A stretch of DNA of 5,362 bases, taken from the NCBI GenBank assembly GCA_020431945.1, contig JAGQHH010000112.1:1-5362 (forward strand). The letters run 5' to 3'. This stretch comes from Cyanobacteria bacterium HKST-UBA02 (GTDB taxonomy: Bacteria; Cyanobacteriota; Vampirovibrionia; Obscuribacterales; Obscuribacteraceae). Below, in pieces: positions 1-5,362 of the stretch; positions within the stretch are counted from its first letter, which is position 1; every line of letters begins with the position of its first letter. The notes beneath the pieces are model-generated. The model ran no database searches. It was given only the letters and a program-made list of their open reading frames with translations, and had not been told where the DNA came from. The position numbers and the translations under genes are program-made.

Positions 1-277
1 CGTCCACGAAGGAGGCTCGGAGCTCGTCCAGGCTCGAGCCCGACCGGGTGTCGCTGAGCTGGCTCTGGGCCAGACCATCGGCCATTCCGGTGTTATTGGA
101 GACTACAGTCTTCTCGAGCTCGCTATCGCCGGTCTCTGCAGGTTTTGCCTTGCCAGGCTTGCGTGAATTCTTGATTTTTGGGCCATCGCCCAGCTCTACC
201 GATAGAGAGAGCCAGGACATGACCGCGAAGAGGGCGGTCAGAAATCCTATGTCACCAACTGTCAGTCCGACGTCCAT
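1..277 (-). CDS. Partial gene: single-pass membrane protein of unknown function (N-terminal 92 residues)
   Basis: The minus strand is open from an ATG at 277-275 to the left edge, giving 92 residues with the C-terminus missing. An in-frame stop lies just upstream (301-299) with no other start between, which fixes the start. Residues about 4-29 (beginning MDVGLTVGDIGFLTALF) form one hydrophobic segment, likely a membrane anchor. A hydrophilic linker rich in Lys, Pro, Ser, Thr and Glu follows, then a possibly helical stretch (SSLDELRASFVD) at the edge. No clear Shine-Dalgarno sequence precedes the ATG. The gene is divergent from the amidase, with 69 bp between the starts. I do not recognise the family; the functional domain is probably outside the window. 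The call as a gene rests on the open frame, the bounded start and a sensible anchor-plus-linker composition. Confidence 0.6.
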   Translation of the reverse strand, partial: MDVGLTVGDIGFLTALFAVMSWLSLSVELGDGPKIKNSRKPGKAKPAETGDSELEKTVVSNNTGMADGLAQSQLSDTRSGSSLDELRASFVD

Positions 278-278
278 T

Positions 279-305
279 TTGACTTGTGCTAACTGGTCTT
301 ATACT
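279..305 (+). promoter_or_regulatory. Candidate promoter for the amidase gene
   Basis: TTGACT at 279-284 and TATACT at 300-305 each match the bacterial sigma-70-type -35 and -10 boxes at five of six positions. The spacer is 15 bp, shorter than the usual 16-18 bp, so strength is uncertain. Transcription would start near 312 and leave a leader of about 35 nt that carries GGAG at 337-340. The -35 box lies directly beside the start codon of the divergent gene, so the two promoters would have to overlap within the 69-bp gap. This is inferred from sequence match only. Confidence 0.35.
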
Positions 306-346
306 CTTGGCTCTCTAATATAACTACCCAGTTCCTGGAGTCTAAC

Positions 347-1558
347 ATGCCTTTATCCACCGACTCGAATGCCCGCTACGGCATCCTCGAAAGTCTCGAT
401 CTGAAAGGCGAGAAGGACGGTCCTCTGACGGGTACCGACTTCGTGGTCAAAGACCTCTTCGATGTCGCGGGATTGCGAACCGGTGTCGGTAACCCCAGGT
501 GGCTCGAGACCCATGAGGAGGCTTCCGAGACCGCGCCGGCGGTTTCGGCGATCCTCGATGCCGGCGCCCGCCTCCTGGGCAAAACTCTGACGGATGAGTT
601 CGCCTGCAGTCTCGACGGGATAAATGAGCACTTTCCGGTTCCCTTGAATTCTCTCTATCCCGATCGGATTCCGGGAGGCTCCTCGAGCGGCTCCGCTTCT
701 TGCGTAGCCGCCTCGATTGCTGATTTCGGGCTGGGTACCGACACTGTCGGCTCGATCAGGGTACCTGCCGCTTATTGCGGGCTCTTCGGCTTTCGTCCCA
801 GCCACTCCGTGGTGCCACTAAATGGAGTGCAGCCTCTGGGCCCGAGTTTCGACACTGTGTCATGGCTGGCCCGCCGGGCAGAGCTTCTCGAACGTGTCGG
901 GTCGGTGCTCCTCCCTAAAGTCTCCGGTAATTCCGGTATCGAGAAAGTCGTCTTCCTCGAATCTGCTTTCGCCCTCGTCGATGAAGAGCTCGCCGAGAAG
1001 ACGAGGAAGTCGGCTCTAGCTTGCGCTGCCGGTCTGGAGATTGATCCAGGCGGCGAAATCGACGGTAATCTCCTTGATATCTGGGCCTCGGTCTTCAATC
1101 TCATCCGGGGGCGGGAAGCATGGCAGATCTATGGTGATTGGCTGCGAGCCAATTCCTCTTCCGTGAGCCCGTCGATCCTCGGCCGGCTCTCGGTGGGAGC
1201 CAGGGTGAGCGAGGAAGAGACGGAGCTGGCTCGCGGTATCATCGCCGCTTCGAGCGACCTGGTGGACAATCTGCTCCGCCATGAGAGAGCGGTTTGCCTT
1301 CCCACCATCACTCGCCTGCCTCCCCGGCTCGACTCCAGCGCTGCTGTGCTGGCGGCTAATCGGAAGGACAATATAAGATTGACGGTGATTGCCTCGATCT
1401 TCGGTCTCCCTCAGGTGACCCTTCCGATAAAGTTGGACTGCGGAACGATATTCTCCATATCCTTTTTTGCATCCCGGCAGCAGGACAGAAATCTCCTGGC
1501 GCTTGCCAGCAGGCTGGAGGCGGAAGGCCTCTGCTATTCAGGAGGAACCGAATCCTAA
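347..1558 (+). CDS. Amidase-signature family hydrolase (AMI1/Toc64-like branch)
   Basis: This 403-residue cytoplasmic enzyme should hydrolyse an amide bond and release ammonia or an amine; the substrate cannot be told from sequence. The Ser-cisSer-Lys triad is complete: Lys35 in FVVKDLFDVAG, cis-Ser112 in PGGSSSGSA and nucleophile Ser136 in GTDTVGSIRVPAA. The 24-residue gap between the two serines matches the family. The C-terminus carries the usual FGLPQVTLP element (352-360) before a final strand and helix. Segments such as TGVGNPRWL, YCGLFGFRPSH and GPSFDTVSWLARR resemble plant AMI1 (indole-3-acetamide hydrolase) and Toc64 more than GatA, and the length is short compared with GatA at about 480 residues. 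Val134 replaces the first Gly of the usual GGS motif. The start is supported by GGAG six bases upstream. It is not GatA, since no gatB or gatC is nearby and the length is wrong. Confidence 0.9.
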   Translation: MPLSTDSNARYGILESLDLKGEKDGPLTGTDFVVKDLFDVAGLRTGVGNPRWLETHEEASETAPAVSAILDAGARLLGKTLTDEFACSLDGINEHFPVPLNSLYPDRIPGGSSSGSASCVAASIADFGLGTDTVGSIRVPAAYCGLFGFRPSHSVVPLNGVQPLGPSFDTVSWLARRAELLERVGSVLLPKVSGNSGIEKVVFLESAFALVDEELAEKTRKSALACAAGLEIDPGGEIDGNLLDIWASVFNLIRGREAWQIYGDWLRANSSSVSPSILGRLSVGARVSEEETELARGIIAASSDLVDNLLRHERAVCLPTITRLPPRLDSSAAVLAANRKDNIRLTVIASIFGLPQVTLPIKLDCGTIFSISFFASRQQDRNLLALASRLEAEGLCYSGGTES

Positions 1559-1592
1559 AGCATGTCAACAAGCACCCGGTCAATTTGCAGTG

Positions 1593-1609
1593 CCCGGGGG
1601 ATGGCCGGG
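1593..1609 (+). other. Small GC-rich inverted repeat between amidase and membrane-protein gene
   Basis: CCCGG at 1593-1597 pairs with CCGGG at 1605-1609 across a 7-nt loop. An alternative, overlapping pairing is ATGGC (1601-1605) with GCCAT (1616-1620). Neither is followed by a T-run, so this is not a convincing intrinsic terminator. It lies just upstream of a perfect TATAAT and could be an operator or merely chance in GC-rich DNA. Confidence 0.25.
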
Positions 1610-1619
1610 AATAATGCCA

Positions 1620-1625
1620 TATAAT
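1620..1625 (+). promoter_or_regulatory. Candidate -10 box for the 1655/2049 gene pair
   Basis: TATAAT is a perfect -10 consensus placed 29 bp before the ATG at 1655, in a 96-bp gap after the amidase stop. No recognisable -35 box sits at 16-18 bp upstream, so it would need an activator or an extended contact; a TG lies at 1615-1616 but not at the ideal extended -10 spacing. It suggests that the membrane protein and TPR lipoprotein form a unit separate from the amidase. Confidence 0.35.
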
Positions 1626-1654
1626 TGCCTCGACAGTAATAAAAGGTCTAGCCG

Positions 1655-2095
1655 ATGAAGTACTTGAACAGACTGCTCCTCCTGCTGCCGGTTCTCCTGG
1701 TGAGCGCCACTGAGGCTGTCTGCAAAGGATCAGAGAAAATCGAGCGTGTCGAAGAGATCTATACCTGGAAAGCGGAGCCCAACCCTTTTCTCGATAGTAT
1801 TTTTGTCGGATTCAATATCGTCACCGTAGTGGCCATTGTCGTAATGGTCGTCTGTGGCGGTATCTGGCTTTTCCAGAAGTATGTTCTCAAGCAAGAGAGC
1901 TCAGCCTCGGCCAAGGCCGCTGCTGCAAAGGGACCCGAGACAAAAAAAGAAGAATCCGAGAAATCCGAATCTGAAGCGAGCAAGTCGGATGAGCCGAAAG
2001 GCGAAGAAGAAGCCGGCGAGTCGAAGAACGAAACTCAGGACGAATCAGATGACAATGAAGAATCGGCAACTGAAGAGAAAAAAGACGAAGAATGA
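1655..2095 (+). CDS. Small membrane protein with signal peptide, one membrane helix and Lys/Glu-rich tail
   Basis: This is a 146-residue protein of a family I do not recognise. Residues 1 to about 21 form a signal peptide (MKYLNRLLLLLPVLLVSATEA) with possible cleavage after Ala18 or Ala21. A short stretch (about 22-48, including EIYTWKAEPNPF) would lie outside the cytoplasm, and residues about 49-73 form a strong membrane helix. From about 79 to the end the sequence is low complexity, almost all Glu, Lys, Ser, Asp and Ala, ending EEKKDEE; it is probably disordered and cytoplasmic. Cys23 does not sit in a proper lipobox. AAAAGG at 1641-1646, eight bases before the ATG, supports the start. The last 47 bases overlap the next gene. 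It may anchor or recruit a partner through the charged tail, but that is inference. Confidence 0.8.
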   Translation: MKYLNRLLLLLPVLLVSATEAVCKGSEKIERVEEIYTWKAEPNPFLDSIFVGFNIVTVVAIVVMVVCGGIWLFQKYVLKQESSASAKAAAAKGPETKKEESEKSESEASKSDEPKGEEEAGESKNETQDESDDNEESATEEKKDEE

Positions 2096-2870
2096 TCAGT
2101 TAGCGATTCTTGCGGCGGTCGCTCTGACTGCACCGTCTCTGGTATCATGCTCTGGTTTTCCTGGAGGCGAGGAGCCTGCAGGCAGCCAGTACAAGAGTAA
2201 GGAATGGCAGGCCCAGAGCGACTGGTGGGAGTCTCAAGAAGATGGAGATTTCCTGGTCTATGTGCGCCGCTTCGACAAAGCCGAAGACGTGCTGAAAGTC
2301 GCCGTAGCCAGGGCCGAGAAGTTCGGAAAGGGCGATCCGAGGCTGGCCCGAAGTATGCGATCTCTGGCAAGAGTCTATCTCGAGCGCAATGAATACGATA
2401 AAGCTGCTGAGCTTCTGGAGAGTTCCCTGGCAATCAAAGAGAGGGCCGTCGGTCGATCCAGCTCCGAGGTCGCGGACATCAAGACGGATCTGGCGCTGGC
2501 TTATGCCTTCCAGGGAAAGCCTGAGGAGGCTCGAAAGCAGGCGGACGAGGCTTTAGCTATACGACGGCTCTACGATAACAAGCTGGACATGGCCGAGACC
2601 CTGTACGCAGAGGCGATCTTGCTTGCTCAAGCTGGTGACAGAGCCGGTGCCGAGAAGAATTACGACATGGTCATCGAGACTTTTTCCGAGCAGATGAATA
2701 GTAGCGACTCGGTCCCTTCCACTGCCCTGATCAATAAGCTTCGATCCGCCCTCATGAGCGAGGTCGATATTCTCAATGAGATGGGCAAGACCGATAAGAG
2801 CAAGCAGCGCAAGGAGCAGTACGATCGTGTGCAGCTCTGGCTTGCTACTCTTGGAGAGACCGGAACTTAA
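2049..2870 (+). CDS. TPR-repeat lipoprotein
   Basis: This 273-residue protein has a basic n-region (MTMKNRQLKRKKTK), a hydrophobic core at 18-33 and a lipobox LVSC whose Cys34 would be lipidated. Ser at +2 would favour outer-membrane sorting under the E. coli rule. Helix-turn-helix TPR-like units follow at about 67-94, 98-133, 140-174 and 181-212, the clearest being MRSLARVYLERNEYDKAAEL and DLALAYAFQGKPEEARKQA. TPR arrays bind peptides or protein partners. I chose ATG 2049 because CAGGA at 2036-2040 lies eight bases upstream; ATG 2055 is a close alternative. The frame stays open back to 1854, but that would put about 65 basic residues before the signal peptide, inside the coding region of the upstream gene. 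The 47-nt overlap with that gene suggests coupled translation. Pilotins such as PilF and Tgl share this lipoprotein-plus-TPR build, but the role here is unproven. Confidence 0.85.
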   Translation: MTMKNRQLKRKKTKNDQLAILAAVALTAPSLVSCSGFPGGEEPAGSQYKSKEWQAQSDWWESQEDGDFLVYVRRFDKAEDVLKVAVARAEKFGKGDPRLARSMRSLARVYLERNEYDKAAELLESSLAIKERAVGRSSSEVADIKTDLALAYAFQGKPEEARKQADEALAIRRLYDNKLDMAETLYAEAILLAQAGDRAGAEKNYDMVIETFSEQMNSSDSVPSTALINKLRSALMSEVDILNEMGKTDKSKQRKEQYDRVQLWLATLGETGT

Positions 2871-5362
2871 GCTGTGGGCACAATTGAAATCCGGACATGC
2901 TCGCCGGTGGGGCTCGGGAAGGTCATGACACTCATCGAGGCGGCTCGACCGTAGTCGCTGGTATGGAATGTTGTCGTCTGGGAGATGCTCGATTCAGCCG
3001 GGTTGAGGCCGGCGATCGCTTTGTAGGACGCGACGATATTGGGCTCGATCTCTTTCGGGAAAGTTACGTCAGCTAGAACTTCGCCTCCGGAAAGATACTT
3101 GAGAACAAGTCCTTCTGTGGTCGGCTCGAAGTGGATGTCCGTACAGCCAAGCTCTACAGCTTTACTGATTATGTCCCGGGCCAGGGCGACAGTGGACTCG
3201 TCCAGGGCAGGCGGTGCCGGAGCTGCCTGTGCCACCGGCTGTGGAGCCGGCGCTGGGGCAGGAGCAGGAGCAGGAGCAGGCTCGTAGACCGGCTGTTGTC
3301 CTACTGGCTGCGGTACCGGCTGTTCCTGAACGACGGGAGCAGGTTCGTAAACCGGTTGAGGAGGTGGTGCCGGTTGTTGCACTACTGGTTGCGGTACCGT
3401 CTGTTCCTGAACGACGGGGGCAGGTTCGTAAACCGGTTGAGGAGGTGGTGCCGGTTGTTGTACTACTGGCTGCGGTGCCGGCTGTTCCTGAACCACGGGA
3501 GCAGGTTCGAAAACCGGTTGAGGAGGTGGTGCCGGCTGTTGTACTACTGGTTGCGGTGCCGGCTGCTCCTGAACCACAGGGGCAGGTTCGTAAACCGGTT
3601 GAGGAGGTGGTGCCGGTTCTGGTTCTGGTTCTGGTTCCGGCTCCGGCTCCGGCTCGAAGACAGGTTCAGGCTCGGAAACTGCAGTCGATACCCCTTCGCG
3701 GGTGAGCTCGAGTTCTGCCGGAGAAAGTTCTGGCAATTCCTGCGAAGTTTCAGGGAACGGCACTGTGTCCAGGGAAATATCTTCATCTCCCCACTCGCCG
3801 ATATCGGTCGCAAGTTCGAGATCGCTTCCAAAAGACTCGTTCACAACGGCTTCTTCAGCCACGAGCTCAGGCTCCTGAATTCCTATCTGATCGTCGGCAA
3901 GATTCAGCTCTGATTCGACTATCTCTTCTAAAAATGCAAATTGAGAGCTCTGTTCGGACAGGTCTTCTGGTTTCTCTTCGACGATTTCGAGGGTGAGATT
4001 TGCCACCATCTCGTCCACCTCGGACTCGGATGACGGCTCGAAACTTTCGAATGCAACGGAATCTATGTCGAGTTCGGCGTTTACCACCTCGACCTGCTCC
4101 TCCGTCCTCAGACCAGGCACAGGCTCTTCTTTGGAGACCACCGGAACTTCATTGGTGGCGGACAGGACTGGAGCCAGCTCTAGGTCCTCCAGGTCCGGCT
4201 CGGGTTCCGGCTCCGGCTCGGGTTCGGGTTCCGGCTCAGGCTCCGGCTCGGGTTCGGGTTCGGGTTCGGGTTCGGGTTCCGGTTCCGGCTCCGGCTCCGG
4301 CTCTTCTTCGACCTGCTCGGCTAGCAAGTTATCCAGTCTGGATGACAGACCGATATTGAGCTCCTGGGTAGCCGGTCTTTCGGATACCGAATGATCACCG
4401 AATTCATCTAATGTGTCTTCAACCGCGGATAGCAGCTCATCTCGGTAGACTTCAGTGTCCGATTCACCGTCGACGGCATCCATTAGACGTGCGGCAAGGC
4501 TGCTTGGCTGACGCTCTTCGGCTTCCTCTACTGGAGGAGGAGTCTCTAATTCTTCCTCCTCGTCAAGAGCTTCAAAAAGTCGTGATTTGAGTGCGTGAAG
4601 GTCGTCTTCCTCTGCTTCGGCGGGAGTCTCTTCGGGAGCTTCGGCAAAAGGCTCCGCTAAAGCCTCGGCTGGAGCTTCTTCTTCCTCTTCTCGATCTTCG
4701 AAAGCTTCGAAAAGACGAGCCTTGAGAGCACCAAGGTCATCTTCATGTGTTTCTGCCGGGACTTCCTCTACAGGCTCGGTGAGAGGTTCTACAAAAGCTT
4801 CTCCAGGTGTTTCATCTTCTTCGAAAGCTTCGAGCAGACGAGCCTTGAGGGCACCGAGATCCTCTTCTTGTGCCTCTGCAGGCGTTTCTTCCTGAGGCTC
4901 AGCAAGCGCTTCGGCAGGAGCTTCCTGCTCATCTTCTTCGAAAGCTTCGAAAAGGCGAGCTTTGAGGGCACCGAAGTCGCTTTCTTCTGCATCCGCCGTC
5001 GCCTCTTCGAGAGCTTCTACCGGCGCCTCCTCTTGCTCTTCGTTATCATCGAGAGCTTCGAATAGCCGAGCTTTGAGAGCGCCGAGGTCGTTATCATGCG
5101 CTTCTTCTGCATGTTCAGGTGCATGAACCGGTGCGAAATCTTCATCTTCCTCTTCGTCGGCGAACAGGTTGGATGGGGATGTCGGAGCTTCTGCCTCGGC
5201 AGCTACCGGAGCGAAATCCTCGTCTTCATCTTCCTCGTCAGCAAAAAGACCCGACAGTGACGGGCTCGGCACTTCCTCCTCGGCAGCCGCTGGAGCTAAG
5301 TCTTCGTCTTCCTCGTCGTCGGCGAAGAGGCTGGCAGGCGAAGGACTTGGAACATCAGCTTC
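2867..5362 (-). CDS. Partial gene: long acidic, proline-rich repeat protein with a C-terminal PilB/GspE N2-like domain
   Basis: 831 residues are visible (numbered from the right edge) and the frame is open to that edge, so the N-terminus is missing. In order: three acidic LFADEEDEDFAP repeats (5-79); five ALKARLFEAF-type repeats plus a diverged sixth (92-298); (EP)18 (354-389); acidic unrepeated sequence (390 to about 570); (EP)7 and a 27-residue Pro/Gln/Val repeat array; then a folded domain at 719-831. That domain has a helix followed by GCTDIHFEP (739-747), like the G-x-SDIHxEP motif opening the T2SSE-type ATPase region of PilB, GspE and PilT. Further on, PTGEHVRISIV (818-828) matches the family's GE-x-V-x-R-L strand. 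The protein stops three residues later, so the Walker A, Asp, Walker B and His boxes are absent and it cannot be an ATPase. No membrane helix is visible. A scaffold or adaptor for a pilus or secretion machine is my inference. The stop overlaps that of the convergent lipoprotein gene. Confidence 0.85.
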   Translation of the reverse strand, partial: EADVPSPSPASLFADDEEDEDLAPAAAEEEVPSPSLSGLFADEEDEDEDFAPVAAEAEAPTSPSNLFADEEEDEDFAPVHAPEHAEEAHDNDLGALKARLFEALDDNEEQEEAPVEALEEATADAEESDFGALKARLFEAFEEDEQEAPAEALAEPQEETPAEAQEEDLGALKARLLEAFEEDETPGEAFVEPLTEPVEEVPAETHEDDLGALKARLFEAFEDREEEEEAPAEALAEPFAEAPEETPAEAEEDDLHALKSRLFEALDEEEELETPPPVEEAEERQPSSLAARLMDAVDGESDTEVYRDELLSAVEDTLDEFGDHSVSERPATQELNIGLSSRLDNLLAEQVEEEPEPEPEPEPEPEPEPEPEPEPEPEPEPEPEPEPEPDLEDLELAPVLSATNEVPVVSKEEPVPGLRTEEQVEVVNAELDIDSVAFESFEPSSESEVDEMVANLTLEIVEEKPEDLSEQSSQFAFLEEIVESELNLADDQIGIQEPELVAEEAVVNESFGSDLELATDIGEWGDEDISLDTVPFPETSQELPELSPAELELTREGVSTAVSEPEPVFEPEPEPEPEPEPEPAPPPQPVYEPAPVVQEQPAPQPVVQQPAPPPQPVFEPAPVVQEQPAPQPVVQQPAPPPQPVYEPAPVVQEQTVPQPVVQQPAPPPQPVYEPAPVVQEQPVPQPVGQQPVYEPAPAPAPAPAPAPQPVAQAAPAPPALDESTVALARDIISKAVELGCTDIHFEPTTEGLVLKYLSGGEVLADVTFPKEIEPNIVASYKAIAGLNPAESSISQTTTFHTSDYGRAASMSVMTFPSPTGEHVRISIVPTA
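3277..3617 (-). repeat. 81-bp in-frame tandem repeat (27-residue Pro/Gln/Val unit)
   Basis: The core ACCGG-TTGAGGAGGTGG (plus strand) recurs at 3351, 3432, 3513 and 3594, exactly 81 bp apart. A shorter copy starts at 3288 and lacks 18 bp (63-bp spacing). The unit encodes PAPPPQPVYEPAPVV followed by QEQPAPQPVVQQ. Copies differ by only a few bases, which points to recent duplication or homogenisation. All lengths are multiples of three, so the frame is kept. On the C-terminal side, an Ala-Pro tract encoded by GGAGCA repeats (about 3251-3280) leads into the folded domain. Confidence 0.9.
3614..3655 (-). repeat. Short Glu-Pro tract, (EP)7
   Basis: Fourteen codons encode seven Glu-Pro dipeptides, directly adjoining the 27-residue repeat array. 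Both synonymous codons are used for Glu, and Pro is CCA in one half and CCG in the other. Such tracts are usually stiff, extended spacers. Confidence 0.9.
4196..4303 (-). repeat. Long Glu-Pro tract, (EP)18
   Basis: 36 consecutive codons encode eighteen Glu-Pro dipeptides (residues 354-389 of the visible protein). The DNA is a hexamer-like repeat of GAR-CCN with mixed GAA/GAG and CCC/CCG/CCT codons. The sequence is likely an extended, rigid, highly negative spacer, similar in composition to the EP/KP spacer of TonB-type proteins, though no TonB domain is present. Repeat-number change here would keep the frame. Confidence 0.95.
4469..5089 (-). repeat. Degenerate helical repeats with the motif D-L-G-A-L-K-A-R-L-F-E-A-F
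   Basis: Five copies of an 11-residue core (LGALKARLFEA) lie at 5054-5086, 4943-4975, 4826-4858, 4703-4735 and 4568-4600, with a diverged sixth (SLAARLMDA) near 4475-4501. Spacing grows along the array: 37, 39, 41, 45, then 32 residues. Each core is a short amphipathic helix with Leu, Leu, Leu/Phe and Phe/Leu on one face, embedded in acidic linkers rich in EEAPAEALAEP-type sequence. This is the pattern of a repeated docking motif. Confidence 0.85.
5126..5350 (-). repeat. Acidic repeats, SPS-x-LFADEEDEDFAP type
   Basis: Three copies are visible at residues 6-24, 33-52 and 62-78: each begins SPS, continues with a small hydrophobic LFAD core, then four to seven Asp/Glu and ends in (F/L)AP. Spacing is 26-29 residues. 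The first copy lies at the right edge, so more copies may exist outside the window. The conserved Leu-Phe core in acidic context suggests a short linear binding motif rather than simple low complexity. Confidence 0.85.

Noticed and set aside
1..277. Possible FtsY (SRP receptor) N-terminus for the partial gene
   Set aside because: A membrane anchor followed by GLAQ...TRSG is only loosely reminiscent; the GTPase region is not in the window, so the name cannot be supported.
48..323. Open frame of 91 residues on the plus strand at the left end
   Set aside because: It is antisense to the partial membrane-protein gene, runs through the candidate amidase promoter, has no Shine-Dalgarno sequence and shows no recognisable domain.
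353..805. Open frame of 150 residues antisense to the amidase
   Set aside because: It lies wholly inside a well-supported enzyme gene; composition is Arg/Gly-rich as expected for a shadow frame.
1593..1620. Inverted repeats after the amidase as an intrinsic terminator
   Set aside because: Stems are only 5 bp and there is no T-run after either.
1854..2048. Upstream extension of the TPR lipoprotein to an ATG at 1854
   Set aside because: It would place about 65 strongly basic residues before a normal lipoprotein signal, and the basic composition is just the +1 reading of the Lys/Glu tail of the upstream gene.
2092..2103. ATGA stop/start overlap at the end of the small membrane-protein gene
   Set aside because: The frame from this ATG reads only Met-Ile-Ser before TAG, so it is not a gene start.
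3131..3913. Plus-strand open frames rich in Arg/Leu or Pro/Val (3131-3913 and 3214-3705) opposite the scaffold gene
   Set aside because: They are the antisense readings of the 81-bp repeats, which stay open because every unit is a multiple of three; no folded domain or start signal is seen.
3993..4394. Plus-strand frame with a long Ser-Gly run
   Set aside because: It is the reverse reading of the (EP)18 tract; no signal or start context.
5270..5272. GTG at 5272 as the start of the scaffold gene
   Set aside because: The same frame continues open for 30 more codons to the window edge and those codons encode another clear copy of the acidic repeat, so the GTG is an internal Val.

Overview
The window holds five protein-coding genes and no RNA gene, CRISPR array or insertion sequence that I can see. 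Two genes are cut by the window edges. The organism looks like a Gram-negative-type bacterium of moderate GC. The evidence is a lipobox-bearing TPR lipoprotein, Shine-Dalgarno-like sites before most starts, and a domain related to type IV pilus/type II secretion ATPases. I cannot place it in a phylum from sequence alone.

Layout from left to right: (1) 1-277, minus strand: the start of a gene for a protein with one N-terminal membrane helix and a hydrophilic tail, running off the left edge. (2) 347-1558, plus strand, divergent from (1): a complete amidase-signature hydrolase with an intact Lys-Ser-Ser triad, most like the plant AMI1/Toc64 branch of the family. (3) 1655-2095, plus: a small protein with a signal peptide, one membrane helix and a Lys/Glu-rich tail. 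(4) 2049-2870, plus: a lipoprotein with about four TPR-like repeats. Its start lies inside the end of gene 3, so 3 and 4 look translationally linked. (5) 2867-5362, minus: the last 831 residues of a very long acidic, proline-rich, repeat-built protein whose start lies beyond the right edge. It ends in a single folded domain resembling the N-terminal (N2) part of PilB/GspE/PilT-type ATPases, with no ATPase domain after it.

Genes 4 and 5 converge and their stop codons overlap in one TTAA. The most notable item is gene 5: three different in-frame repeat arrays, two Glu-Pro tracts and a secretion-ATPase-like tail. It has the build of a multivalent scaffold or hub protein. A TPR lipoprotein (a fold also used by type IV pilus pilotins) next to a PilB/GspE-like domain suggests, but does not prove, a link to a pilus or secretion machine in the envelope. 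The amidase has no evident functional tie to the others.
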